DNA of 64,000 nt from JBBWZH01 sp035544115 (GTDB lineage: Bacteria; Actinomycetota; Actinomycetes; Mycobacteriales; CADCTP01), in the NCBI GenBank assembly GCA_963714145.1, contig OY970235.1, forward strand, positions 2,356,001-2,420,000, in the 5' to 3' direction. How positions within the stretch are numbered: the first letter of the stretch is position 1; every line of letters begins with the position of its first letter. Both the position numbers and the translations under genes were made by a program. The notes under the pieces were generated by a model. That model did no database searches. It saw only the letters and a list, made by a program, of their open reading frames with translations, and was not told where the DNA came from. Shown here in pieces: positions 1 to 8,607 of this stretch.

Positions 1-48
1 CGTTGTCGCGGCTATTCTCGGGCACGTCTGAACTCCCATTCAGACAGA

Positions 49-92
49 AGAGAGCCCGCCCCGTGCCCCTAAGCGTGGGGGCGGGCTCTCTC
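49..92. terminator. Strong hairpin terminator
   Basis: A GC-rich inverted repeat (left arm AGAGAGCCCGCCCC, right arm GGGGCGGGCTCTCT) with a short loop is followed by a TCGTTATT stretch. It probably ends a gene to the left of the window and may also serve the araC-type gene reading toward it. Confidence 0.8.
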
Positions 93-155
93 GTTATTCA
101 GGACGCGGGGGGCCGCGACGCCCGTACCCGTCTGTTCAGGTTGACATAATGTCGA

Positions 156-638
156 TTATCGGCGCTGTTCGGAGAGGGGTGCGGGGAGGGGGTCGGCTGC
201 GGGTTCGGGGGCAGCCGGCGCTTCTCGTCTCCTGACCGGTCTGGTGACCTGTTTCGCCACGCACGATGGCATTCCCGCTGTCGCCCGGGCGGCCTGGCGA
301 CGGTAGGTGCTCGGCGGCATGCCGACCAGTTCGGTGAAACGGGTGCTGAAGGTGCCCAGCGACGAGCACCCGACCGCGAAACAGACGTCGGTGACGCTGA
401 GGTCGCCGCGGCGCAGCAGGGCCATCGCGCGCTCGATCCGCCGGGTCATCAGGTAGCCGTATGGCGACTCGCCGTAGGCGAGCCGGAACTCGCGGCTGAG
501 GTGCCCGGCCGACATGTGCGCGCCGCGGGCGAGCGCCTCGACGTCCAGCGGCTGCGCGTACTCCCGGTCGATCCGGTCCCGGACGCGGCGCAGCCGGGCG
601 AGGTCGCTCAGGCGCTGCGCCGCCGCGGGTCTGGTCAC
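156..638 (-). CDS. AraC-family transcriptional regulator (DNA-binding domain only)
   Basis: This 160-aa protein consists almost entirely of an AraC/XylS DNA-binding domain, at about residues 15-113. Both helix-turn-helix units are visible (ALARGAHMSAGHLSREF and VCFAVGCSSLGTFSTRF), followed by the usual GMPPSTYRR end. Most family members carry a separate ligand-binding domain of 150 residues or more, and none is present here. The C-terminal 45 residues are Arg/Pro/Ala-rich and probably disordered. The GTG start at 638 has no obvious Shine-Dalgarno sequence. The target genes are unknown; the chitosanase gene immediately upstream on the same strand is one candidate. Confidence 0.85.
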   Translation of the reverse strand: MTRPAAAQRLSDLARLRRVRDRIDREYAQPLDVEALARGAHMSAGHLSREFRLAYGESPYGYLMTRRIERAMALLRRGDLSVTDVCFAVGCSSLGTFSTRFTELVGMPPSTYRRQAARATAGMPSCVAKQVTRPVRRREAPAAPEPAADPLPAPLSEQRR

Positions 639-708
639 CTGCGAAATCGTGCCACATTGCCGGGGCCGGCGGTCGAACGCCGGCCGGTGGCCGGGACGTG
701 CGACCGCA

Positions 709-747
709 CCGCACCGCTCCGCGGCAGCCGGCCACGGAGCGGTGCGG
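709..747 (-). terminator. Terminator after chitosanase gene
   Basis: Arms CCGCACCGCTCCG and CGGAGCGGTGCGG form a 13-bp stem just beyond the stop codon of the chitosanase gene at 754. Confidence 0.7.
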
Positions 748-753
748 TCGTGG

Positions 754-1830
754 TCAGTTGTTGTCGATGAACTGCCGGGCCAACTGCTCGCCGAGGGTCA
801 CCGCGGCGCTGTGGCTCTCGATCGGCGAGACCCGGGCGCCGGAGAACACGATGTACGTGACCCCGGAGTCGGTGCCGCCGGTGGACGGGTCCGGGTCGAT
901 GCCGAGCGTGTTCGCCGTCGAGTACGACGCCTCACCGATGATCTGGGTCGGCCCGGTATCGCCGACCACCGCGTACAGCAACTGGTTGTTGAAGATCACC
1001 GCGACCACCGAGCCGCCGTCGATGCCGCTGTTGCGGTAGTTCCAGATGCTGCTGCTGCTCGGCACCACGACGTACGGCAGCACGGCCGAGTTCAGCGGCC
1101 GGCCGTCGGACTGGTGGAACGCGGTGTCCGGCAGGAAGCAGCAGTCGGTGTCCTCGTTGCACTGCGTCGTCCGCTGGCCGTCGCAGTCGATGTCCATGTC
1201 GGCCTTCCAGAAGACCGCGCCGTTCTTGCCGCAGACCGCGATCGTCGCCGAGGTCTCCTCGTCGGTCCGGTACCTGCCGTTCGAGATCTGGCTGCAGCTG
1301 GTCACCTTGGCCAGCAGTTCGGCCGCGGTGGGCGCTCCCCCGCCACTCCCCCCGCTGGTGGTCACCGTGACCTTGTCGAAGTCCGGCCCGTTCCCGCTGG
1401 GGTTGCCGAACTTCAGCGTGTTGCTGCCGGCCCGCAGGGTGACCGTGACGCTCTTGCTGCCGGGCGTGGACCAGTCGGCGGTGCTGCCGAAGCTGATCGA
1501 CGTGACCGCGCCGCCGTTGACGCTCAACTGCGCGGTGCGTGCGGTCGTCCCGCCGTTGACGAACCCGATCGCCACGGTCGCGCTGCCGGCCGCCGCGGCA
1601 GTGACCCCGTTGAACTGCAGGGTGCCGCCGTTGCCAACGAAGCGCACCTTCCGGGCGCCGGAGCAGCCGGTGCAGGCGCCGGCCGCGGCGCCGCCAGCGA
1701 GCGTGTTCGCGCTCGCCTCGGCCTCGTAGGAGGCGGTCGCGGCGCTGGCGGTGGAGGATTCGAGCAGCGGCACGACGACGGTCGAGGCCACCATCAGGCC
1801 AGCGGCGAGAAACAGTGTCAGTCTTCGCAT
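754..1830 (-). CDS. Secreted chitosanase, GH75, with N-terminal carbohydrate-binding module
   Basis: This is a 358-aa exported protein. Residues 1-30 form a signal peptide (MRR, a hydrophobic core, then STASA). Residues about 33-160 look like a CBM35/CBM6-type beta-sandwich (start YEAEASANTLAGG). A GGSGGG linker follows, and residues about 172-358 match the fungal-type chitosanase family GH75. The segment YAVVGDTGPTQIIGEAS holds an Asp and a Glu nine residues apart, the spacing reported for the catalytic pair of Fusarium chitosanase (Asp160/Glu169). It should hydrolyse chitosan outside the cell. The ATG at 1830 has GAGAGG eight bases upstream. The gene stands alone with its own terminator. 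Confidence 0.88.
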   Translation of the reverse strand: MRRLTLFLAAGLMVASTVVVPLLESSTASAATASYEAEASANTLAGGAAAGACTGCSGARKVRFVGNGGTLQFNGVTAAAAGSATVAIGFVNGGTTARTAQLSVNGGAVTSISFGSTADWSTPGSKSVTVTLRAGSNTLKFGNPSGNGPDFDKVTVTTSGGSGGGAPTAAELLAKVTSCSQISNGRYRTDEETSATIAVCGKNGAVFWKADMDIDCDGQRTTQCNEDTDCCFLPDTAFHQSDGRPLNSAVLPYVVVPSSSSIWNYRNSGIDGGSVVAVIFNNQLLYAVVGDTGPTQIIGEASYSTANTLGIDPDPSTGGTDSGVTYIVFSGARVSPIESHSAAVTLGEQLARQFIDNN

Positions 1831-1983
1831 TGATCCGACCTCTCTGACGGAATTAAGGCTGGTCTACACCGATTGCCCGGCGTGGACCATCCGCCATATG
1901 GGTCAGATACGAAACAACCATCGGATCTCTGTTGTCGCAGACCGGTGAGCCGAGGGCCTACCGGGACGACGCGGGACCGGCGA

Positions 1984-3549
1984 TCAGCGGCGGGGTGGCG
2001 AGCCGGTGCGGCGGACGTTCGGCGGCCGGCGCGGCCGGCTGCGGGCCAGCGGTGCCGTCCGGCTGCCGCCGGTACCGGCGCTCGTCGTCGCGCACGGCTC
2101 CGGGCGCACGTCCGGGTCCGGCCGGTTGACGCTGAGGCTGAGCCGGCAATCCAGCGCGTCCAGGCCGGTCTGCGCGTGGGCGCGCAGTTCGAGCGCGACC
2201 GGGTTGGCCGGGAACGGCACGCCGGCGCCGGCCGGTGTGGCCGCGTCCGGCGACCGCAGCAGGTCGGCCGCGGTCCCGTACAGACCGTGGGCGCGGGCGG
2301 CGCAGGCCAGGTCGCCGCTGGCGGACAGGCGGTCGGCCAGCGCCAGCAGGCAGCGGGCGATCGCCATGATCGTGAACCGGGTCCGGGCGCCGGGTCGGCT
2401 GCGCGCCAGCTCGTGTGGGTTGACGCCGTGCGCCGGCCCCGGTGCACGGTCGTAGCTGACCAGGCCGGCCGACTCGGTCAGCTCCGGGAAGACCCGCCGC
2501 TGCCCGACCGGCCGCTGGTAGGCGTAGCTCTGCTGGTACCAGCCGAGCGCCGGCTCGAACTCGCCGGCCTCGGCCAGCGCCAGCCCGAGCGCCATCGGGA
2601 CCAGCCAGAACAGCTCCCGCAGCACCTGATCGGTCGCCGGGCCGGTACCGCAGTGCGGCAGCAGGTCGGTGCGGGCGGCGGCGGATCCGGTCTCGGTCCG
2701 CGGCCGCAGCACGGTCATCGTGTCGACGAAGTCGGCCGGCAGCCCCGCGCTGGCCCGGCTCCAGTACTGCTCGGCCAGGTCGCGGGCCCGCCACCAGGTC
2801 ATCCTGGACGTGCACAGGTCGGCCACGAACCGCTGGTAGGCAGCGGTCGGCCGCAGCCCCCCGATCGGCACGAACAGCGCCGGGTCCAGGTGGTTCTCCG
2901 GGTAGGCCGACGCGATCGCCGCCGTCTGCCAGGTCCGGTAGCTGCCCAGCCAGTCCCACTCGGCGTCGAACGCGGCCTCGTCCCGGATGCGGCAACTGGC
3001 GCCGCCGCCGGGCAGGTGGCCCCAGCGCAACGCGATCAGCGCTTCCTGCAGGGTCCGCGCCGCCTGGTCGGCCCGGGTGGTCGGGCCCGGCGCCGGCGTG
3101 GACAGGTCGATGCGCAGCTCCCGACCGAGCCGCCAGGCGGTGCCGGCCAGCGGTTCCGGCGGCGACTGCTGGGCGCCGATCAGCGCGATCAGCTCGTCCC
3201 GGACGGCCAGCAGGTCGGCGGTCGGCAGGTCCTCGGCCGGGACGGGCCGGCCAAGGTACCGGCAGAGCACCTCGACCGCGATCCGGCCCTGGTTCACCAG
3301 CGCGGTCGCGGCCTCGTGATCGGCCGCGCCGGCCAGCCGGTCGTAGGGCTGCCGGAACCAGGCCGCCAGCACGGCCGCGTCCAGGCCGCCACTCCCCCCG
3401 GCCACCAGCACGTGCCGGCTGGCGAAGTCACACAGGTCCCGCAGGTAGCTGCCCGGACCGAACGCGGCGGCCACCGGGGTCACCAGCGCCGGCGCCGCGG
3501 AGCCGAGTGACGGGAGGCGCGACGGGGGAAGCTGGGCCGGCACGGTCAT
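1984..3549 (-). CDS. TcA-like fragment of a Tc toxin complex
   Basis: This 521-aa protein resembles parts of the TcA (toxin complex pore-forming) subunit. YPENHLDPALF near residue 215 looks like the PENWIDP motif of the neuraminidase-like region. ELFWLVPMALGLALAEAG with EPALGWYQQSY resembles the ELFFHxPxLIA / AxxWYHYIF block. RCLLALADRLSASGDL resembles the C-terminal region. Full TcA proteins are several times longer, so this is a truncated or reduced form. Its ATG overlaps the stop of the upstream SpvB/RHS gene by four bases (3546-3549), which suggests translational coupling. The C-terminal 50 residues are low complexity. Assignment is by motif memory only; another uncharacterised Tc-associated protein is possible. 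Confidence 0.5.
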   Translation of the reverse strand: MTVPAQLPPSRLPSLGSAAPALVTPVAAAFGPGSYLRDLCDFASRHVLVAGGSGGLDAAVLAAWFRQPYDRLAGAADHEAATALVNQGRIAVEVLCRYLGRPVPAEDLPTADLLAVRDELIALIGAQQSPPEPLAGTAWRLGRELRIDLSTPAPGPTTRADQAARTLQEALIALRWGHLPGGGASCRIRDEAAFDAEWDWLGSYRTWQTAAIASAYPENHLDPALFVPIGGLRPTAAYQRFVADLCTSRMTWWRARDLAEQYWSRASAGLPADFVDTMTVLRPRTETGSAAARTDLLPHCGTGPATDQVLRELFWLVPMALGLALAEAGEFEPALGWYQQSYAYQRPVGQRRVFPELTESAGLVSYDRAPGPAHGVNPHELARSRPGARTRFTIMAIARCLLALADRLSASGDLACAARAHGLYGTAADLLRSPDAATPAGAGVPFPANPVALELRAHAQTGLDALDCRLSLSVNRPDPDVRPEPCATTSAGTGGSRTAPLARSRPRRPPNVRRTGSPPRR

Positions 3550-6500
3550 GGCTGCCCCCCGAACAGGCCGGCAAGCTCGCTGTCCCCCGCCGCCCGGACG
3601 AGTTCGCCCAGCGCGTCGTCGCCGTGCACCAGCCGGTCCGTCGGCTCGGCGCCGCCCGCGCTCCCCCGGCGGAAGTCCTGGACGATCAGCAGGTTGCCGG
3701 CCAGGTCGTACCGGTAGCCGGAGTCCTGCCGGACCATCTCCTGTGGATGGTCGGGCAGCTCGACCCGGAGCCGGGCCAGCCGGCCGGTGAGCGGGTGGTA
3801 GGCGTAGCGGGCGACGCTGCCGTCGCCGTAGGCGATGACGGTGCGCCGGCCGTACGCGTCGTAGCCGGTCTGTCGCACCTGGACGGTCCCGTCCAGGGTG
3901 AGCCGGGCCACCCGGCCGGCGGCGTTGTAGCGCACCAGCAGCTCACGCCGGCCGCCGGTGCCGGCCCGGGTCAGCTGCCAGACCTGGCGACCGAGCGCGT
4001 CGTAGCTGGTCTCACAGGCGTACTCGGTGGGGTCGAGCAGGGTGGCCAGGTCCGGCGCGTTCGCGATCACCCGGCGGGTGCTGCGCAGCACGTTGCCGGC
4101 CCGGTCGGCGGCGTGGATGACCAGTACGCCGGCCTCGCCGTACTGCCGGGTCGGCCGGCCGAGCAGGTTCACGGCCCGGGCCGCCTGCCGCTGCGCCGCG
4201 GGCTGGTCCGGGCTGCCGGCGTCGCCGTAGTCGGTGCGCTGCCGCAGGGTGACCGCGCCGGTGGCGTCGGCCCGGGACCAGGCCCGCACCGACCGGCCCA
4301 GCCGGTCGGTGCCGTGCAGCCGGAGCGCCCCGGTGCTGTCCCGGCTCTCGATCTCGGCGCCGCGCACATCGTGCCCGGTGCGGCGCCAGCCGCCCGGTTC
4401 GTCCACCCGCCAGCAGTGGCCGGCGAGGTCGTGGCGGTAGCGGGTCTCCGCACCCTGCGCATCCACTGTGGACACCAGATTGCCGCCGAGGTCGTAGCTG
4501 GACGTGGTCCCGCTGGCCGGGTCGACGGTGGTGCGGCCGAGCGCGTCGACGGTGCGGACGGTGGGGGTGTCCCAGTCGCCGCGGTGGTCGGTCAGCAGCG
4601 GGTGGGTCCGGCCGGCGTTGTCGTTCTGGTCGTACCGGTACGTCTGCCACGGCGTCGGCGCGAACGTGTCCGGGTCGGCCGGATCGGCCGGCACACCGAA
4701 CACGACACGTTCCTCGCTGCCGTCCGGGTGGACGGTGCGCACCAGCCGCCCGCGCGGGTCGTACTGCCGGGTCACGTGGGTGCCGTACTCGTCCGCACCG
4801 GGCCGGCGGTAGGCGTAGCCGCTGCTGACGAACGGCTCGTACTGGCGCAGCAGCCGGCCCTTGTTGTCGTACTCCCGCCAGCCGCTGACCAGCACGGCGT
4901 CCGGAGTGGACGGTCCGGACGGCGCCGGGTCGGGCAGATCGGCATCGATCAGATCGGGGCCGGCCAGGTCGGGCGCGGCCAGGCCGGGGACGGGCAGCCG
5001 CGGGTCGATCGGCAGACCGCCGGCACCGGCGGTCGTGCCGCCGGCACCGGTGTCCCCGGCCAGGCTGCGGGTCTGCACGGTACGGCCGAAACCGTCGATG
5101 TACTCGACGGTGACCAGTACCTTGTCCCGCTCCCCTGGCGCCACCGCGGTGTCGGTGTCGTGATGCACCCGGTGGGTCGTGCGGATCGACACCGGCTCGC
5201 CGCGGTCGGCGCGAGCGGCCAGGTCGTAGGCGATCCGGATGCCCGGCTCGGAGCGGTCGCCGCCGCGGAACACGGCGGCAACCAGGCCGGCCGGCGAGAA
5301 GGCCACGGTGCTGGTGTTGCCGTTCGGGTCGGTCAGTTCGCGCGGCCGCAACACCCGGTGGTCCGGCACCGCGGCGGTGACCAGCCCGACCGCGTCGGTA
5401 CACCGCACCGGCAGCAGTTCGTGCTCGTCGTACTCGATCGTGGTAGCGGCGCCGGCGGCGTCCACCGTGGTCAGCGGCAGCCCCCGGTCGCTGTACCCGC
5501 ACCGGGCCTCGACCGCGTAGTAGCCGCCGGGCGAACCGGGAACGTCCGGGGCGGCGTAGTGCCGGTAGCCGGCCAGCGCCGGGGTCAGCTCCCGGAACTC
5601 GGCCGGGTACTCGGCGGTCCACTCCGCGGCGCCGGGCGTCAGGTAGGCGGGCGTGGTGCCGAGGCCCGCCAGGAAGGCGTCGGTGAACCGGAGTGTCTCG
5701 GTCCGCGCCGGCCGGCCGTGCCGGCCCAGCTCCCCGAGCGGCAGCCCGACGAACGCGGCGCCGTCGTAGTACGTCCGGTGGTGCCCGATCACCCGCAGCG
5801 TCACACCGTCCGGTGTGGACTCGCCGGCGATCGCGGCCAGCACCGCGGCGCGCAGCTCCGGCACGGTGCACCGGCCATCGTTGCCGACCTCGTAGCGGGT
5901 CTGCCGGGCGACCCGGTCGATCCGGTAGTGGTCCGCGTCGTCCCGCCGGGCGTACTCGGTGACCGTGGCGGTGGCCAGGTAGGGCTGGTAGCCGCCGGCG
6001 GTCAGCCGGTCCGGCCGGCGCGGCACCGCGATCTCCAGCCGCACCGCCGCGGCGCCGTAGCCGTCGTGCCCGGCGCTGAAGCTGAACCGGGTCATCGGCT
6101 CGTCGCCGCGCTCCCAGTCGGACGTCCGCTCCGCCAGCCGCAGCGGGATAGCCACACCGCCCACAGTGGACAGTCCAACCTGGACCTCGGCCACGGTGTA
6201 GGGCCGGCCGGCGCGGTCGGTGCCGTCCAAGCCGTAGGTCTCGGTCCGCAGCTCGATACCCTGCAGCGCCCGCAGCGCCGACCAGCGGTCGGCCCCCGCC
6301 GGCAGGTCGGGTCCGGGTAGGTCGGGTCGGGGCAGGGCGGGCTCGCCGGCCCAGTACTCCCCGGTCAGATCCAGCTCGCCCCAGCCGTCGCCGGCGCCGC
6401 CCGCCTCGGTGCGACCGGCCAGATCATCCTCGGCACCACCGTCAGCCGGGACCGGACCGACATGGAACCAGTGCCGGGTCAGCAGCGCAGCCGCGTAGTG

Positions 6501-6884
6501 CCGGGCCGGCACCGCGTCCACGCCGGCCGGCTGCGCCGCGAACGGCTCGGTGTCCAACTCCTCGACCAGGCCGAAGCCGGCGGCCGTGCCGTGCCGGTAC
6601 CGGTACTCGGACGTCCGCCGGTCGCCGGAGATCGCGTCGACCGTCTCCACCTTGCCGACCACCGGCACCGGGGCCGGTGCCGGTGTGCGCCACCGGGTGG
6701 CCGGGTCGGCCCGGTCCCGGCGGAAGTCGGCGGTGGCCGGGCGGTAGTACACCCGGGTCCGCGCGCCGATCCCGTTGTCCACCTGGGACAGCAGGTACCG
6801 CGGGGCCACCGGGCCGGCCGGCACCGGAAGGCCGGTCGGGTCTGGTGTGGCACCGGCCGGACGGGGTAGGGCCGCCCGGCCGGC

Positions 6885-7135
6885 GCCGGCTTGAGTCCCC
6901 AGCTGAGCCAGCCCCGAGGGGGCCGGCTCAGCCTGGGCCGACTGGGTTGGCTTCGCTTGGGTTGGCCCCGCCTGGGGCGGCGGCCCCGGCTGGGACGGGG
7001 TCTCTCGGGCGGGCTGCGCCGGCCTCGCTTGAGTTGGCCCGGCCTGGGGCGCCCCCGCCTGGGCGGGCTGGGTTGGCCCCGCCTGGGATGGGGCCTCGCG
7101 GGCGGGCTGGGTCGGCTGAAGGGGTACCGCGCCGG
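6885..7135 (-). repeat. Low-complexity Pro/Gln/Ala repeat inside the RHS gene
   Basis: About 250 bp encode repeated variants of QAGPTQPAQ and PARETPSQ on the minus strand. The insertion interrupts the place where SpvB/TcB proteins normally carry their integrin-like FG-GAP region, which I do not see here. Confidence 0.75.
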
Positions 7136-7778
7136 CGGCGGTCGGACCGGTTGGCCAACCGCCGGCCGGATCCGCCTGCGCCGCCGGCGCGGCTGGCCCG
7201 GCCGCCAGCCTGGGCCAGCTAACCGGCTGCGGGCGTCCGCGGGCCGGATCGAAACTCGTGTAGCCGAACGCCAATGGCGGCAGCGCCTGCTCGGCGTCGC
7301 CGTCGATCCCGACGGTGTCCACCCGGGACAGCAGCGGGACGCCGGCCGCCCGGTAGGCCAACCGGTACTCGCGGACCACCCGCCGCACGCCGTCGGCCGC
7401 GTGCGTACTGACCCGGATGGTCCGGCAGCGCGGCCCGCTCGGGCGGTCGGTGTCCGGCACCGGCTCGTAGTCGAAGTCCACCCGCACCAGGAACTTCGGG
7501 TCGGCCGGGTCGCCGTAGTCCACATAGGACACCCGGCTCAGCAGCGGCCGCCCGCTGGCCGCGGAGTACTCGTACCGGACCAGGTTGCCCGCGGCGTCCC
7601 GGGTCTCGCTGATCCGCCAGCCGACGATCCGGCCCGGCCGCATCAGGTCGCGGACGACGGCGGACGTACCAACGCCGTACCGGGTCAGCAGCCCGTCCCC
7701 GGTCCGGACCGCCCAGAAGTCGCCGCCCTCGGTCACGTGCTCGATCCGAGCCGGCAGCCCCTCGGCCCGCACCTCTCC

Positions 7779-7893
7779 GGCCCGCAGCCCTTCAGCCCGC
7801 AGCTTCTCCCGCCCGGAGCCCGCCAGCCCATAGCCCCTCGGCCCACAGCTCTCCGACCCGCAGCCCCTTGGCCCGCAGCCCTTCAGCCCGCAG
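7779..7893 (-). repeat. 24-bp direct repeats 91 bp apart, with pentapeptide-coding DNA between
   Basis: Identical 24-bp copies lie at 7779-7802 and 7870-7893. Each encodes Leu-Arg-Ala-Glu-Gly-Leu-Arg-Ala on the minus strand, in the reading frame active at that copy. The DNA between them is built of degenerate versions of the same 15-18 bp unit. The 91-bp offset is not a multiple of three and is what breaks the SpvB/RHS reading frame. Confidence 0.9.
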
Positions 7894-8607
7894 CCCGCCA
7901 GCCTGCGACCGGTACCGCTCCCGCCCCGGCCGGCCGCCGGCGACCGGCACCAGTTCGGTTCCGCCGAGCCGGAACTCGGCTGCGCCGGCAGGGCCGGTGG
8001 CGTCGCCGGCGGACCGCCGCGCCGCCCGGGTCACCTCCGGCAGGGACAGTTGCCAGCCGAACCCGAACGGCCCGTCGCCGTTGCCGGTGTGGTACTCCAG
8101 CGTCAGGTCCGGTTGCATCCCGTTGCGGCCGGGCGGGGTCGCGAGGGGCACCGTGAGGCAACCGGCGCCGGTGAACAGGTCGGCCCGGAACGCGGCGCCG
8201 CCGAGCACGTCACTGACCCCGCCGCCGGCCTCCGGCAACGCGATCACCGGCCCGGCTACCGCCGACCCGGCCGTGTCAGTGCTGCGCACCTGTCCCCGCC
8301 CCTCCCCCGCTGACTGCCGGTGGCCGCGACCGACCCCGGCACGAACCCGGATAACCCCCAGTGACCAGGTCACCTTGGCAAGGCCCGTCGACAATCCGTC
8401 GACAGTCGGTCGATGGCCGCAGGGCGTGGCGCTACGACCGCAATCCGCTAACCGGGTCAGCTGCCCGACAGGGCAGGACGTCGGGCTTGTCGGACATCAT
8501 CGGTGAGTGGCGTATCCGCACGCTCGTATCCGTCTTCCCATTGATGACCGAATCGTGGGCAGCCGGACCTGCCAACCAGGACCGGCACCCGGGACTTGAT
8601 GGGGGAC

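Larger units (their letters stand above)
3546..8289 (-). pseudogene. SpvB/TcB-TcC-like RHS protein gene, out of frame at 7.78-7.89 kb
   Basis: The N-terminal part (8289 to about 7870) is an SpvB domain (TGAGCLTVPLATPPGRNGM, then GPFGFGWQLSLPEVTR). After a reading-frame change the rest (about 7802 to 3546) carries TcB middle regions (YLLSQVDNGIGARTRVYY, GFGLVEELDTEPF) and then YD/RHS repeats (YDALGR, YDLGGNLV and similar). The gene stops before the RHS core with its self-cleavage site, so no C-terminal toxin is present. The frame change lies between two 24-bp direct repeats 91 bp apart (see findings). A Pro/Gln/Ala-rich insertion sits at 6885-7135. The GTG at 8289 follows GGGAGGGG; an in-frame start at 8394 is possible. 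Confidence 0.75.

Noticed and set aside
3507..6320. Very long + strand frame (937 residues) opposite the RHS gene
   Set aside because: It is the GC-driven mirror frame of a real minus-strand gene: no recognisable motifs, and Arg/Gly/Ala/Pro-dominated composition.
7779..7893. Programmed ribosomal frameshift in the SpvB/RHS gene
   Set aside because: No slippery heptamer is visible, and the frame change is explained fully by the 91-bp direct-repeat duplication.
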